From the NCBI RefSeq assembly GCF_009380155.1, contig NZ_WHUV01000002.1, positions 248,001-312,000 of the forward strand: a stretch of 64,000 bases of DNA, given 5' to 3'. How positions within the stretch are numbered: the stretch's first letter is position 1; the number at the start of each line of letters is the position of its first letter. This stretch comes from Pseudomonas piscis (GTDB taxonomy: Bacteria > Pseudomonadota > Gammaproteobacteria > Pseudomonadales > Pseudomonadaceae). The translations under genes and the position numbers were made by a program. This document shows positions 52,510-60,857 of the stretch, piece by piece. Under the pieces are notes generated by a model. It saw nothing but the letters and a program-made list of their open reading frames with translations, did not search any database and was not told where the DNA came from.

Positions 52510-54776
52510 TCGGCCCACGGCCCGGCGGCCTGCTGCGGCGCCTGTTGCTGTTCATCCTGCTGTTCAGCCTGTGCTTCACCGTGCTGGCCAGCGCCGTGCA
52601 GCTGTACTTCGAATACCGCCGCGAAATGCGCGACATCGACAGCCGCATGGAGCTGATCCGCGCCGGTTACCTGGGCAGCCTGGAGCGCAACCTGTGGGAC
52701 CTCAACCAGGAACAGCTGACGGTGCAGTTGCAGGGCCTGGTGGACTTTTCCGATGTGGCCCGGGTGCACCTGCTCAGCAGTGATTTCGACCTGCAACAGG
52801 GCAGTGCCGAGCTGATCGGGCCTTTGCGGGTGGAGCGCTTCGCCCTGAGCTACCAGCCGCCGTCCGGGCCGCGTCGCGAGCTGGGGGAGTTGCAGGTCAG
52901 CACTGACCTGGGGGCGGTGTACCGGCGCCTGTACACCACCGGGCTGGCCAGCCTGCTGTGGATGAGCGTGTTTCTCTGCGGCCTGGCGGTGGCGCTGTCC
53001 GGGCTGTTCTATCGCCTGGTCACCCGGCACTTGCAAGTCATGGCCGAGTTCGCCCGCCGCGTGGCCGGCGGCGACTTGCAGCAGCCGCTGCACCTGGACA
53101 AGCGCCAGCGCCCGGGCGGCGACGAGATCGACACCGTGGCCGGCGCCCTGGACGACATGCGCCGGGCGATTCTCGATGACATCCAGCGCCGCGAGCAGGA
53201 CCGCCAGGCCCTGCAGGACAAGCGCGACGAATTGCAGAAAATGGTCCAGCGCCGCACCGCCAGCCTGATGCACGCCAAGGACGAGGCCGAGGCGGCCAAC
53301 TTGGCCAAGTCACGCTTTTTGGCCACCATGAGCCACGAACTGCGCACGCCGTTGAACGGCATCCTCGGCATGGCCGAACTGTTGCGTGGCGCGCCGCTTG
53401 CGCACCAGGACCGCCAGCGTTTGCAGGCCCTGCACAAGGCCGGCGAGGGTTTGCTGACGATCCTCGACGAGGTGTTGTCCTTCGCCCGCCTGGAGGAGGG
53501 GCAAAGCCGCCCGGAGGCCCGGGATTTTTCCCTGCGCCAGTTGCTGGAGGAGGTCAGCACACTGCTCGAACCCCGGGCCCGGGAGCACGGCACGCAGTTG
53601 CAGGTGCACGTCGACCCGCGCTTGGCCCCGGGGCAGCACGGCGCCGAGCAGTACCTGCGCCAGGTGCTGAGCAACCTGCTGGCCAACGCCATCCGCTTTA
53701 CCGAAGGCGGCTGGGTGCGGGTCGAGGTCCAGGTGCTGGAGGACGGACCACAACGGCAATGGCTGCGCTGCTCGGTGGCCGATAATGGCATCGGTATCGC
53801 GGCCTCGATGCGCGACAAGATCTTCGAGCGCTTCGTCCAGGCCAGTGACGCGGTGAGCCAGCGCTATGGCGGCACCGGCCTGGGCCTGGCGATCTGCAAG
53901 CACTTGGTGCAGCAACTGGATGGGCGCATCGGCGTGGACAGCGAGCTGGGGCAGGGCAGTCGTTTCTGGTTCGAACTGGCCCTGGGGGTCGGCCTGGGGC
54001 TACCGGCGCCACCGCCGGTCGCGGCACCGGTGCCGGGGCTGAAAATCCTGGTGGTGGAGGATGTGGCGCTCAATCGCGAGGTGGCCCAAGGCTTGTTGGA
54101 GCGCGACGGCCACCAGGTGTGGCTGGTGGAGGACGGCGAGGCGGCGCTGGAGCTGTGCCAGCGCCAGGGCTTCGATTTGTTGCTGCTGGACGTGCAACTG
54201 CCGGGTATCAGTGGCATCGAGCTGTGCCGCGAGCTGCGCCGGCGCCCGGGGCCCAATCGCCAGGCGCGGATCTTCGCCCTGACCGCCAGCGTCCAGCCGG
54301 CCCTGGTGCGCAGTTACCTGGAGGCGGGGATGCAGGGCATCCTCGGCAAGCCCTTGCAGATGGACAGCCTGCGCCAGGTGCTGGCCACTGCGGAGCAGGC
54401 CAGCGAGGAATTGGCGGCGCCAGCCCGGAGCGCCGAGGGCGTGCTCGACCAGGAACTGCTGGATACCCACCGCAGCCTGCTGGGGGAGCAGAAGTTGCAG
54501 GGGCTGTTCAAGGTCCTGGCGAGCACCCTGGACCAGCAACGGCCGTTGCTCGATGACGCCCTGGCGGCGGCCGACAGTACCCAGGTGCAGCACCTGGCTC
54601 ACCGCCTGGCCGGCAGCGCCGACTCCCTGGGCTTTTGCGAACTGGCCCGGGTGCTGCGGGCGCTGGAGGATGCGGCGGGGCAGTCCGGCGTCGCGGCAAT
54701 GGCCGCCCAGGTGCCAGACCTGCAGCAGGCCTGGCAGCGGGCGCGCAGGGCCCTGGATCAACTGCTGGCGGCCTGA
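52506..54776 (+). CDS. aruS: Hybrid sensor histidine kinase of the arginine transaminase pathway
   Basis: A 756-residue unorthodox kinase: transmembrane helix 1 (about residues 12-33), a periplasmic loop of about 110 residues, helix 2 (about 146-168), HAMP, coiled coil, HisKA with His277 in [12 protein letters not shown], HATPase ([17 protein letters not shown]), a receiver with Asp in [13 protein letters not shown], and a C-terminal HPt domain with His in [13 protein letters not shown]. The four-step relay (H-D-H-D) would end on AruR. The gene overlaps that of the periplasmic binding protein by 4 bp, which supports a joint sensing complex. Confidence 0.86.
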   Translation: MIGPRPGGLLRRLLLFILLFSLCFTVLASAVQLYFEYRREMRDIDSRMELIRAGYLGSLERNLWDLNQEQLTVQLQGLVDFSDVARVHLLSSDFDLQQGSAELIGPLRVERFALSYQPPSGPRRELGELQVSTDLGAVYRRLYTTGLASLLWMSVFLCGLAVALSGLFYRLVTRHLQVMAEFARRVAGGDLQQPLHLDKRQRPGGDEIDTVAGALDDMRRAILDDIQRREQDRQALQDKRDELQKMVQRRTASLMHAKDEAEAANLAKSRFLATMSHELRTPLNGILGMAELLRGAPLAHQDRQRLQALHKAGEGLLTILDEVLSFARLEEGQSRPEARDFSLRQLLEEVSTLLEPRAREHGTQLQVHVDPRLAPGQHGAEQYLRQVLSNLLANAIRFTEGGWVRVEVQVLEDGPQRQWLRCSVADNGIGIAASMRDKIFERFVQASDAVSQRYGGTGLGLAICKHLVQQLDGRIGVDSELGQGSRFWFELALGVGLGLPAPPPVAAPVPGLKILVVEDVALNREVAQGLLERDGHQVWLVEDGEAALELCQRQGFDLLLLDVQLPGISGIELCRELRRRPGPNRQARIFALTASVQPALVRSYLEAGMQGILGKPLQMDSLRQVLATAEQASEELAAPARSAEGVLDQELLDTHRSLLGEQKLQGLFKVLASTLDQQRPLLDDALAAADSTQVQHLAHRLAGSADSLGFCELARVLRALEDAAGQSGVAAMAAQVPDLQQAWQRARRALDQLLAA

Positions 54777-54842
54777 AGTACAAAAACCTTACGACTTTTT
54801 ACATCTTCGATCTTTTGCTTCAACGCGAACTTACATGGCTTT

Positions 54843-54890
54843 CCAATAATCGGTCGAGCCGCGCCCGCCGCGGCCTTCGAAGCTTATTGG
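54843..54890 (+). promoter_or_regulatory. Large hairpin ahead of the leader ORF and permease
   Basis: CCAATAA (54843-54849) pairs with TTATTGG (54884-54890), and inner parts TCGA/TCGA and GCCGCG/CGCGGC also pair. The right arm runs into GGAG, the ribosome-binding site of the 24-residue leader ORF, so folding would hide that site. Confidence 0.5.
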
Positions 54891-54901
54891 AGATAATAAT
54901 A

Positions 54902-54976
54902 ATGAACCGCCTGCAAGCTGCTGCCCCATCCCGTCGTACCCCTTCCCAGCGCGCCCTGCGCCTCACCGACTGCTGA
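54902..54976 (+). CDS. Arg-rich 24-residue leader peptide upstream of the permease
   Basis: Encodes MNRLQAAAPSRRTPSQRALR and then LTDC, with 5 Arg in 24 residues including an Arg-Arg pair. GGAG is 9 bp before the ATG. Its stop lies 8 bp before the GTG start of the permease, with AGG in the overlap region serving as ribosome-binding site. In an arginine-catabolic locus this looks like a sensor of Arg-tRNA or of translation. Confidence 0.5.
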   Translation: MNRLQAAAPSRRTPSQRALRLTDC

Positions 54977-54984
54977 GGTGCGCC

Positions 54985-56391
54985 GTGACGACCACTACTG
55001 AACGCAAAGGCATCCAACTGACCCGGGCCTTGAAGAGCCGGCACATCTTCATGTTGTCCCTGGGAGGGGTGATCGGCACCGGGCTGTTCATGGGCTCCGG
55101 GGTCACCATCAACCAGGGCGGTCCCTGGGGGGCGATCCTGTCCTACCTGGTGGCGGGCTTCCTGATGTACCTGGTGATGGTCTGCCTGGGTGAGCTGTCG
55201 GTGCAGATGCCGGTGTCCGGCTCGTTCCAGGCCCATGCCACGAAGTACATCGGCCCGGCCACCGGCTTCATGATCGGCTGGGTCTACTGGATGAGCTGGG
55301 CCACCACCGTGGGCCTGGAGTTCACCGCCGCGGGCATGCTCATGCAGCGCTGGTTCCCCGGGGTGCCGATCTGGTACTGGTCGGCGTTTTTCGTAGCCTT
55401 GCTGTTCGGCATCAACGCCCTGGCCACCCGCGCCTTCGGTGAGGCCGAGTACTGGTTCGCCGGGATCAAGGTGCTGGCGATCCTCAGCTTCATCGTGGTC
55501 GGGGTGCTGGTGATCTTCGGCGTCATCGACCTGCCTGGCGGCGCCCCGGCGCCGATGTTCGACAACCTCACCGGCGATTCGCTGTTTCCCAACGGCCTGC
55601 CGGCGGTGTTCGCGGTGATGATGACCGTGGTCTATGCCTTCCAGGGCTGCGAGATCATGGGCGTGGCAGCGGGGGAGACCGACCAGCCGGAAAAGAGCAT
55701 TCCACGGGCGGTGCGCAACGTGGTGTTCCGGGTGCTGATCTTCTACGTGCTGGCGGTGATGGTGCTGGCGGCGATCATTCCCTGGCAGCAGGCCGGATTG
55801 GTGGAAAGCCCGTTCGTCCAGGTGTTCGACATGGTGGGCATTCCCTATGCCGCGGACCTGATGAACTTCGTGATCCTCACGGCGATTCTCTCGGTGGGCA
55901 ACTCCGGGCTGTACGCCTCGACCCGCATCCTCTGGGCCATGTCCAAGAGCGGCATGGCGCCCAAGGCGCTGTCGCCCCTGAGCAAGCAGGGCGTGCCGCT
56001 GCGGGCCCTGGCGATCACCCTGTGCTTCGCCCTGATCTCGCTGATGACCAGCTTCATCGCCGCCGACACCCTGTTCATGGTGCTGATGGCGGTGAGCGGC
56101 ATGGCCGGCACCGTGACCTGGATCGTCATCGCCCTGGCCCAGTACCGCTTCCGTCGCCAGTTCCTGCGTGAGGGCGGGCAGTTGGAGCAGCTCAAGTACC
56201 GTGCGCCGTGGTTCCCCCTGGTGCCGCTGCTGTGCATCGTCCTGTGCAGTTCGCTGTTCGTGTTCCTGGCCCTGGATGAAACCCAGCGCCCATCCTTGTA
56301 CTGGGGCTTCGGTTTCATCGCCCTGTGCTACGGCGCCTACTACTTGGTGAATCGCAAGCGCCAGGCCCAGCCATTGGCCGCCGCCACCTGA
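54985..56391 (+). CDS. Amino-acid permease (AAT/APC family)
   Basis: A 468-residue inner-membrane permease with about 12 transmembrane helices. The APC signature near the N-terminus is RHIFMLSLGGVIGTGLFMGSG, followed by GGPWGAILSYLVAGFLMYLV and GELSVQMPVSGSF; later VYAFQGCEIMGVAAGET fits the family. It probably imports arginine or a related basic amino acid for the pathway, given its place between aruS and the catabolic genes. It starts with GTG at 54985 just behind the leader ORF. P. aeruginosa has an amino-acid permease at the same place (PA4981, from memory). Confidence 0.86.
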   Translation: MTTTTERKGIQLTRALKSRHIFMLSLGGVIGTGLFMGSGVTINQGGPWGAILSYLVAGFLMYLVMVCLGELSVQMPVSGSFQAHATKYIGPATGFMIGWVYWMSWATTVGLEFTAAGMLMQRWFPGVPIWYWSAFFVALLFGINALATRAFGEAEYWFAGIKVLAILSFIVVGVLVIFGVIDLPGGAPAPMFDNLTGDSLFPNGLPAVFAVMMTVVYAFQGCEIMGVAAGETDQPEKSIPRAVRNVVFRVLIFYVLAVMVLAAIIPWQQAGLVESPFVQVFDMVGIPYAADLMNFVILTAILSVGNSGLYASTRILWAMSKSGMAPKALSPLSKQGVPLRALAITLCFALISLMTSFIAADTLFMVLMAVSGMAGTVTWIVIALAQYRFRRQFLREGGQLEQLKYRAPWFPLVPLLCIVLCSSLFVFLALDETQRPSLYWGFGFIALCYGAYYLVNRKRQAQPLAAAT

Positions 56392-56396
56392 CAGCC

Positions 56397-56496
56397 GAAG
56401 GCCCTGCGGGCCTTGGCGCAGCCTCGCTCCGCTCGACAGCGGCTACAGGGTTTTGTAGCCGCTGCCGCAGGCTGCGTACGGGGGCGCAGCGGCCGC
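56397..56496 (+). repeat. Copy C of the ~100-bp hairpin-rich intergenic repeat
   Basis: Begins GAAGGCCCTGCGGGCCTT 6 bp after the permease stop; central stem CAGCGGCTACA/TGTAGCCGCTG and a GCTGCG/CGCAGC hairpin near the end. It may end the permease transcript. Confidence 0.85.
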
Positions 56497-56652
56497 AAGG
56501 TCTGCATCTTTACCGGGTTGTAGTGGCTTGTTCGAAGTTGTAACAGCCGCTCGGTCACAAATCGTTCGAATCACTATTTATTCAATAAAAACAACAAGAT
56601 AGATAGGTGATCCGGCCCTGGCCGGCGCATCGGTCCAGCAATTGCCGTCTTG

Positions 56653-56668
56653 TTGAACAGTCGTTTAG
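56653..56668. promoter_or_regulatory. Operator-like palindrome before the acyl-CoA operon
   Basis: TTGAACAGTCGTTTAG is 13/16 identical to the site before the TetR gene at 50232. It lies 53 bp before the enoyl-CoA hydratase start, in an AT-rich promoter region. Confidence 0.6.
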
Positions 56669-56721
56669 CATGGTCCGCAACTCACCTCCCTCATGCCAAA
56701 TACAATCATTCGAGGACGCCC

Positions 56722-57513
56722 ATGAGCACTTCATCGTCGCTGCTTTGCCAGATCGAGGCGGGTATCGCCTGGATCACCCTCAACCGCCCGGACCAGCGCA
56801 ATGCCTTGGACATTCCCGGCCTGCGCCAATTGCACGGCTTGCTCGAGCGCTGCCAGGACGACCCGGCGGTGCGGGTGGTGGTGCTGGGCGGCAGCGGCCG
56901 CAGTTTTTGCGCGGGCGCCGACCTGGCCGAATGGGCCGAAGCCGAAGCCCGGGGCGCCCTGGAAAGCTACGGCTGGACCGAAACCGCCCACGCCCTGATG
57001 AGCTGCCTGCACAGCCTGGACAAACCCACCATCGCCGCCATCAACGGCACGGCCGTGGGCGCCGGCATGGACCTGGCGCTGTGCTGCGACCTGCGGGTAG
57101 CGGGGCAGTCGGCGCGGTTCAAGGCCGGCTACACCGGCATGGCCTATTCGCCGGATGCCGGTGCCAGCTGGCACCTGCCAAGGTTGATCGGCAGCGAGCA
57201 GGCCAAGCGCCTGCTGTTCCTCGATGAGCTCTGGAGCGCCGAACGTGCCCTGGCCGCCGGGCTGGTGGGCGAGGTCTGCGCCGACGAGCAACTGCGCGCC
57301 ACCGTCAGCGAACTGGCCGGCCGCCTGGCCAACGGCCCGACTTTCGCCTTCGCCCAGACCAAGCGCCTGCTGCGCGAAAGCGCCGAGCGCGACCTGCCCG
57401 GGCAACTGGCCGCCGAACTGGCCGCCGGCTTGCTGTGCGGGCGCAGTGCCGACGGCACCGAGGCCCTGCGCGCGGCCACGGAAAAACGCCCGCCGCGCTT
57501 TATCGGTCGCTGA
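56722..57513 (+). CDS. Enoyl-CoA hydratase/isomerase family protein
   Basis: A 263-residue crotonase-fold enzyme: oxyanion loops RSFCAGADLAEWAEAE and INGTAVGAGMDLALCCDLRV. The second acid position appears as Asp in YSPDAGASW, as in PaaG/isomerase-like members rather than classical hydratases, so isomerase activity is possible. CGAGGA lies 5 bp before the ATG. First gene of an operon that runs to aruH. Its role in the arginine pathway is unclear; it may serve a second, acyl-CoA route under the TetR regulator. Confidence 0.85.
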   Translation: MSTSSSLLCQIEAGIAWITLNRPDQRNALDIPGLRQLHGLLERCQDDPAVRVVVLGGSGRSFCAGADLAEWAEAEARGALESYGWTETAHALMSCLHSLDKPTIAAINGTAVGAGMDLALCCDLRVAGQSARFKAGYTGMAYSPDAGASWHLPRLIGSEQAKRLLFLDELWSAERALAAGLVGEVCADEQLRATVSELAGRLANGPTFAFAQTKRLLRESAERDLPGQLAAELAAGLLCGRSADGTEALRAATEKRPPRFIGR

Positions 57514-57565
57514 GCCGCGACCCAATCCACTTATTTCGCACCGTCAACCCGCCACAGGTAGCGCC

Positions 57566-58726
57566 ATGAACTTCCAACTCAGCCAAGAACAAGAAATGTT
57601 GGTCGATGCAGTCCGCAGTTTTGTCAGCAAGGAGTTACTGCCCCACGAAGAGGCGGTGGACCGCGCCGACGAGGTCCCGGCCGAACTGGCCGCAGAGATT
57701 CGCAACAAGGCCATCGCCGCTGGTTTCTATGCCTTCAACATGCCCGAGGAGGTCGGTGGCGGTGGCCTCGACTACCTGTCCCAGGCGCTGATCGAGCGCG
57801 AGCTGGCCAAGTGTTCCTGGGCCCTGCATGTGTTCGTCGCCCGACCGTCGAAGATCCTCATGGCCTGCACCGGCTCGCAGATCGGCGACTACCTGCTGCC
57901 TTGCGTGCAGGGCAAGAAGATCGACTGCTTTGCCCTCACCGAACCCGGCGCCGGCTCCGATGCCAATGCCATCAAGACCCGCGCCGTGCGCGAGGGCGGC
58001 GACTTCGTGATCAATGGCGCCAAGCACTTCATCAGCCACGCCGGGCATGCGGATTTCGCCATCGTCTTCGCCGTCACCGGCACCTACGAGCACAACGGCC
58101 GCCAGCGCAATGCCGTGACCGCGTTCCTGGTGGACCGCGACACCCCGGGCCTGACCATTCGCCGTGGCCCCAAGTGCGTGAGCAACCGTGGCTACCACAC
58201 CTTCGAGATGTTCTTCGACGACTGCCGGGTGCCGGCCCACCAGGTTTTGGGGGAGGTGGGCAAGGGCTGGGAGGTGGCCAACGCCTGGCTCACCGCCGGG
58301 CGGGTGATGGTCGCGGCCAACTGCGTGGGCCAGGCGCAGCGGGCGCTGGATGCCTCCCTGCAATGGGCGGCGGACCGCAAGCAGTTCGGCCAGGCTATCG
58401 GCAGCTACCAGGGGGTGTCGTTCAAGCTGGCGGACATGGCCACGCAGATCCGCGCCGCCGAGCTCTTGACCCTGCACACCGCCTGGAAGATGGACCAGGG
58501 CAGCATGACCGACGGCGAGGCCGGCATGGCCAAGCTGTTCGCCAGCGAAGTGCTGGGCAAGGTGGCCGACGAGGCGGTGCAGATCTACGGCGGCATGGGC
58601 CTGATGGACGAAGGCCCGGTGGAGCGCATCTGGCGCAACGCGCGGATCGAGCGGATCTGGGAGGGCACCTCGGAGATCCAGCGGCACATCATTTCCCGTG
58701 AACTGCTGCGGCCGTTGCTGCGCTGA
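57566..58726 (+). CDS. Acyl-CoA dehydrogenase
   Basis: A 386-residue FAD-dependent acyl-CoA dehydrogenase: N-terminal helices, CFALTEPGAGSDANAIKT (flavin/substrate signature), INGAKHFISHAGHADF, and the C-terminal base Glu in IWEGTSEIQRHI. It would oxidise a short or branched acyl-CoA to the enoyl-CoA used by the neighbouring crotonase. It starts 52 bp after the crotonase gene. P. aeruginosa has the same pair next to aruI (PA4979/PA4980, from memory). Confidence 0.87.
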   Translation: MNFQLSQEQEMLVDAVRSFVSKELLPHEEAVDRADEVPAELAAEIRNKAIAAGFYAFNMPEEVGGGGLDYLSQALIERELAKCSWALHVFVARPSKILMACTGSQIGDYLLPCVQGKKIDCFALTEPGAGSDANAIKTRAVREGGDFVINGAKHFISHAGHADFAIVFAVTGTYEHNGRQRNAVTAFLVDRDTPGLTIRRGPKCVSNRGYHTFEMFFDDCRVPAHQVLGEVGKGWEVANAWLTAGRVMVAANCVGQAQRALDASLQWAADRKQFGQAIGSYQGVSFKLADMATQIRAAELLTLHTAWKMDQGSMTDGEAGMAKLFASEVLGKVADEAVQIYGGMGLMDEGPVERIWRNARIERIWEGTSEIQRHIISRELLRPLLR

Positions 58727-58747
58727 ACCGCCTGGAGAACCTGAGTC

Positions 58748-60847
58748 ATGTCCCAGACCCTACGTGACAACCTCAAGCGCCTGCTGGCGCCCCGGCACCT
58801 GGCCTTCGTCGGCGGCCGCAGCATGGCCCGGGCCCTCAAGCGCTGCGCCGAGGGCGGTTTTGCCGGCGACCTGTGGCTGGTCAACCCGCAGCACGCGCAG
58901 ATCGACGGCGTGCCCTGCGTGGCCAGTATCGACCAACTGCCTTGCGGCCCGGATGCGGTGTTCGTCGCCACCCACCGCGAGCTGACCCTGGACTGCGTCG
59001 CCCAGCTGGCGGCCAAGGGCGCGGGCGGGACGATCTGCTACGCCTCGGGGTTCGCCGAGACCGGCGCCGAGGGTCAGGCTCTGCAACAGCGATTGCTGCA
59101 GGCCGCCGGCGACATGGCCCTGCTGGGGCCCAACTGCTACGGCCTGCTGGATTACCTGCACGGCGCCGCCCTGTGGCCGGTGGCCCACGGCGGCCAGAAG
59201 GTCGAGCGGGGTGTGGCGGTGCTGACCCAGAGCGGCAACTTCGCCTACAACCTGTCCATGAGCGACCGTTCGTTGCCGGTGGCCTACATGGCCTCGGTGG
59301 GCAACCAGGCGCAACTGGGCATCGCCGAACTGATGGACGTGCTGCTGGACGAACCCCGAGTCACCGCCATCGGCCTGCACCTGGAAGGCCTGAAGAACGT
59401 GCCGGGGTTCGCCCGGGCTGCGTACAAGGCCCTGGAAAAGGGCATTCCAATCATCGCCCTGAAGACCGGGGTGTCGCAGATCGGCGCCGAGTTGGCCCTG
59501 AGCCACACCAGCTCGCTCTCCGGCTCCGATGCGCTGTACGACGCCTTGTTCCAGCGCCTGGGGGTGATCCGCGTCAGCGGCCCGGTGAGTTTTGTCGAGA
59601 CCTTGAAGGCCGCGTCCTGCGGCCAGTTGCCCGCGGGCCCGCAGTTGATGGCCCTGGCCTGTTCCGGGGGCGATGCCGGGTTGATCGCCGACTACGCCGA
59701 GCGCAACGGCCTGGAGTTGCCCAAGCTGGCGAGCGAGCAATGCCAGGCGCTGGCCCAGGTGTTGCCGGGGTACGCCAACCTGGTCAATCCGCTGGATTTC
59801 ACCACCGCGATCTGGGGCGATGCCCAGGCCTTGCAGCAGATGCTCGATACCGTGCTGGGCAGCGCAGCCGACAGCGCCATGCTGGTGCTGGATTACCCGG
59901 CCGAGTTCACCGGCGAGCGCAAGGAATGCGACCTGCTGCTGGAGCTGTTCTGCGCCGCGTTGCAACGCCATGGCAAGCGCGGTTTCGTCACCTCGGCCTT
60001 CCCCGAATTGCTGCCGGCGGCGGCCCGGGAGCGCCTGCATGCCCTGGGCATCCCGGCCTTGCAGGGGGTCGAGGACGGCCTGGCGGCCTGGGGCCGGATC
60101 GCCGCCTACCAGGGCCGGCGCCAGGCCTTGCTGGAACTGGGCGAGGCGGCCCTGGTGCCGCTGTGTCCCGAGGCCCTGGAGGGGACGGGCCAACTGCTGG
60201 ATGAATGGCAATCCAAACAGGCCCTGCGCGAATTTGGCCTGCGCATTCCCGAGGGCCTGCTGAGCACTCCCGAGCAGGCGCTGAGCGCTGCGGCGGCGGT
60301 GGGTTATCCGCTGGTGCTCAAGGCTGTCAGCGTCGAGCTGCCGCACAAGACCGAAGCCGGCGCGGTGGCTCTGAACCTCAAGGACCCCGAGGCGCTGGGC
60401 GCGGCGCTGCGGCAGATGCGCGCGCGGATCGCCGAGCATGCCCCGGGGGTGGTCTTCGACCAGGTGCTGCTGGAGCCCATGGCCGCGCCGCCCCTGGCCG
60501 AGCTGATCGTCGGCATCAAGCGCGAGGAGCATTTCGGCCTGGCCCTGGTGATCGGCGCCGGCGGGGTGCTGGTGGAGCTGCTCAAGGACAGTCGCAGCCT
60601 GTTGCTGCCGACTCATCCGGCGGCGATCCGCCAGGCCGTGCTGCAACTGCGCAGCGCTGCCTTGCTGCAAGGCTTTCGCGGACGTCCGGCGGCCGACCTG
60701 GACGCGCTGGTAGCGGCCATCGGTGCGGTGGCCGACTACGCCTGCGAACACGCGGCGACCCTGCTGGAACTGGATGTGAACCCATTGTTGGTCGGTGCCC
60801 GCGGCACCGTCGCGGTCGATGCGTTGATTCGCCTTGGCCGGGTATGA
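58748..60847 (+). CDS. Acyl-CoA synthetase, ADP-forming type (acetate-CoA ligase family)
   Basis: A 699-residue fusion of both subunits: N-terminal CoA-binding domain (residues about 5-130, HLAFVGGRSMARALKRCAEG), succinyl-CoA-ligase-like domains with the likely phospho-His in ELALSHTSSLSGSDALYDA, and C-terminal ATP-grasp domain (YPLVLKAVSVELPHKTEAGA, VIGAGGVLVELLKDS). It makes an acyl-CoA (or runs in reverse to give ATP). Placed between acyl-CoA dehydrogenase and AruI it probably activates the acid that the dehydrogenase uses. Starts 21 bp after the previous stop. Confidence 0.86.
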   Translation: MSQTLRDNLKRLLAPRHLAFVGGRSMARALKRCAEGGFAGDLWLVNPQHAQIDGVPCVASIDQLPCGPDAVFVATHRELTLDCVAQLAAKGAGGTICYASGFAETGAEGQALQQRLLQAAGDMALLGPNCYGLLDYLHGAALWPVAHGGQKVERGVAVLTQSGNFAYNLSMSDRSLPVAYMASVGNQAQLGIAELMDVLLDEPRVTAIGLHLEGLKNVPGFARAAYKALEKGIPIIALKTGVSQIGAELALSHTSSLSGSDALYDALFQRLGVIRVSGPVSFVETLKAASCGQLPAGPQLMALACSGGDAGLIADYAERNGLELPKLASEQCQALAQVLPGYANLVNPLDFTTAIWGDAQALQQMLDTVLGSAADSAMLVLDYPAEFTGERKECDLLLELFCAALQRHGKRGFVTSAFPELLPAAARERLHALGIPALQGVEDGLAAWGRIAAYQGRRQALLELGEAALVPLCPEALEGTGQLLDEWQSKQALREFGLRIPEGLLSTPEQALSAAAAVGYPLVLKAVSVELPHKTEAGAVALNLKDPEALGAALRQMRARIAEHAPGVVFDQVLLEPMAAPPLAELIVGIKREEHFGLALVIGAGGVLVELLKDSRSLLLPTHPAAIRQAVLQLRSAALLQGFRGRPAADLDALVAAIGAVADYACEHAATLLELDVNPLLVGARGTVAVDALIRLGRV

Positions 60848-60857
60848 GGAGAGAGAC

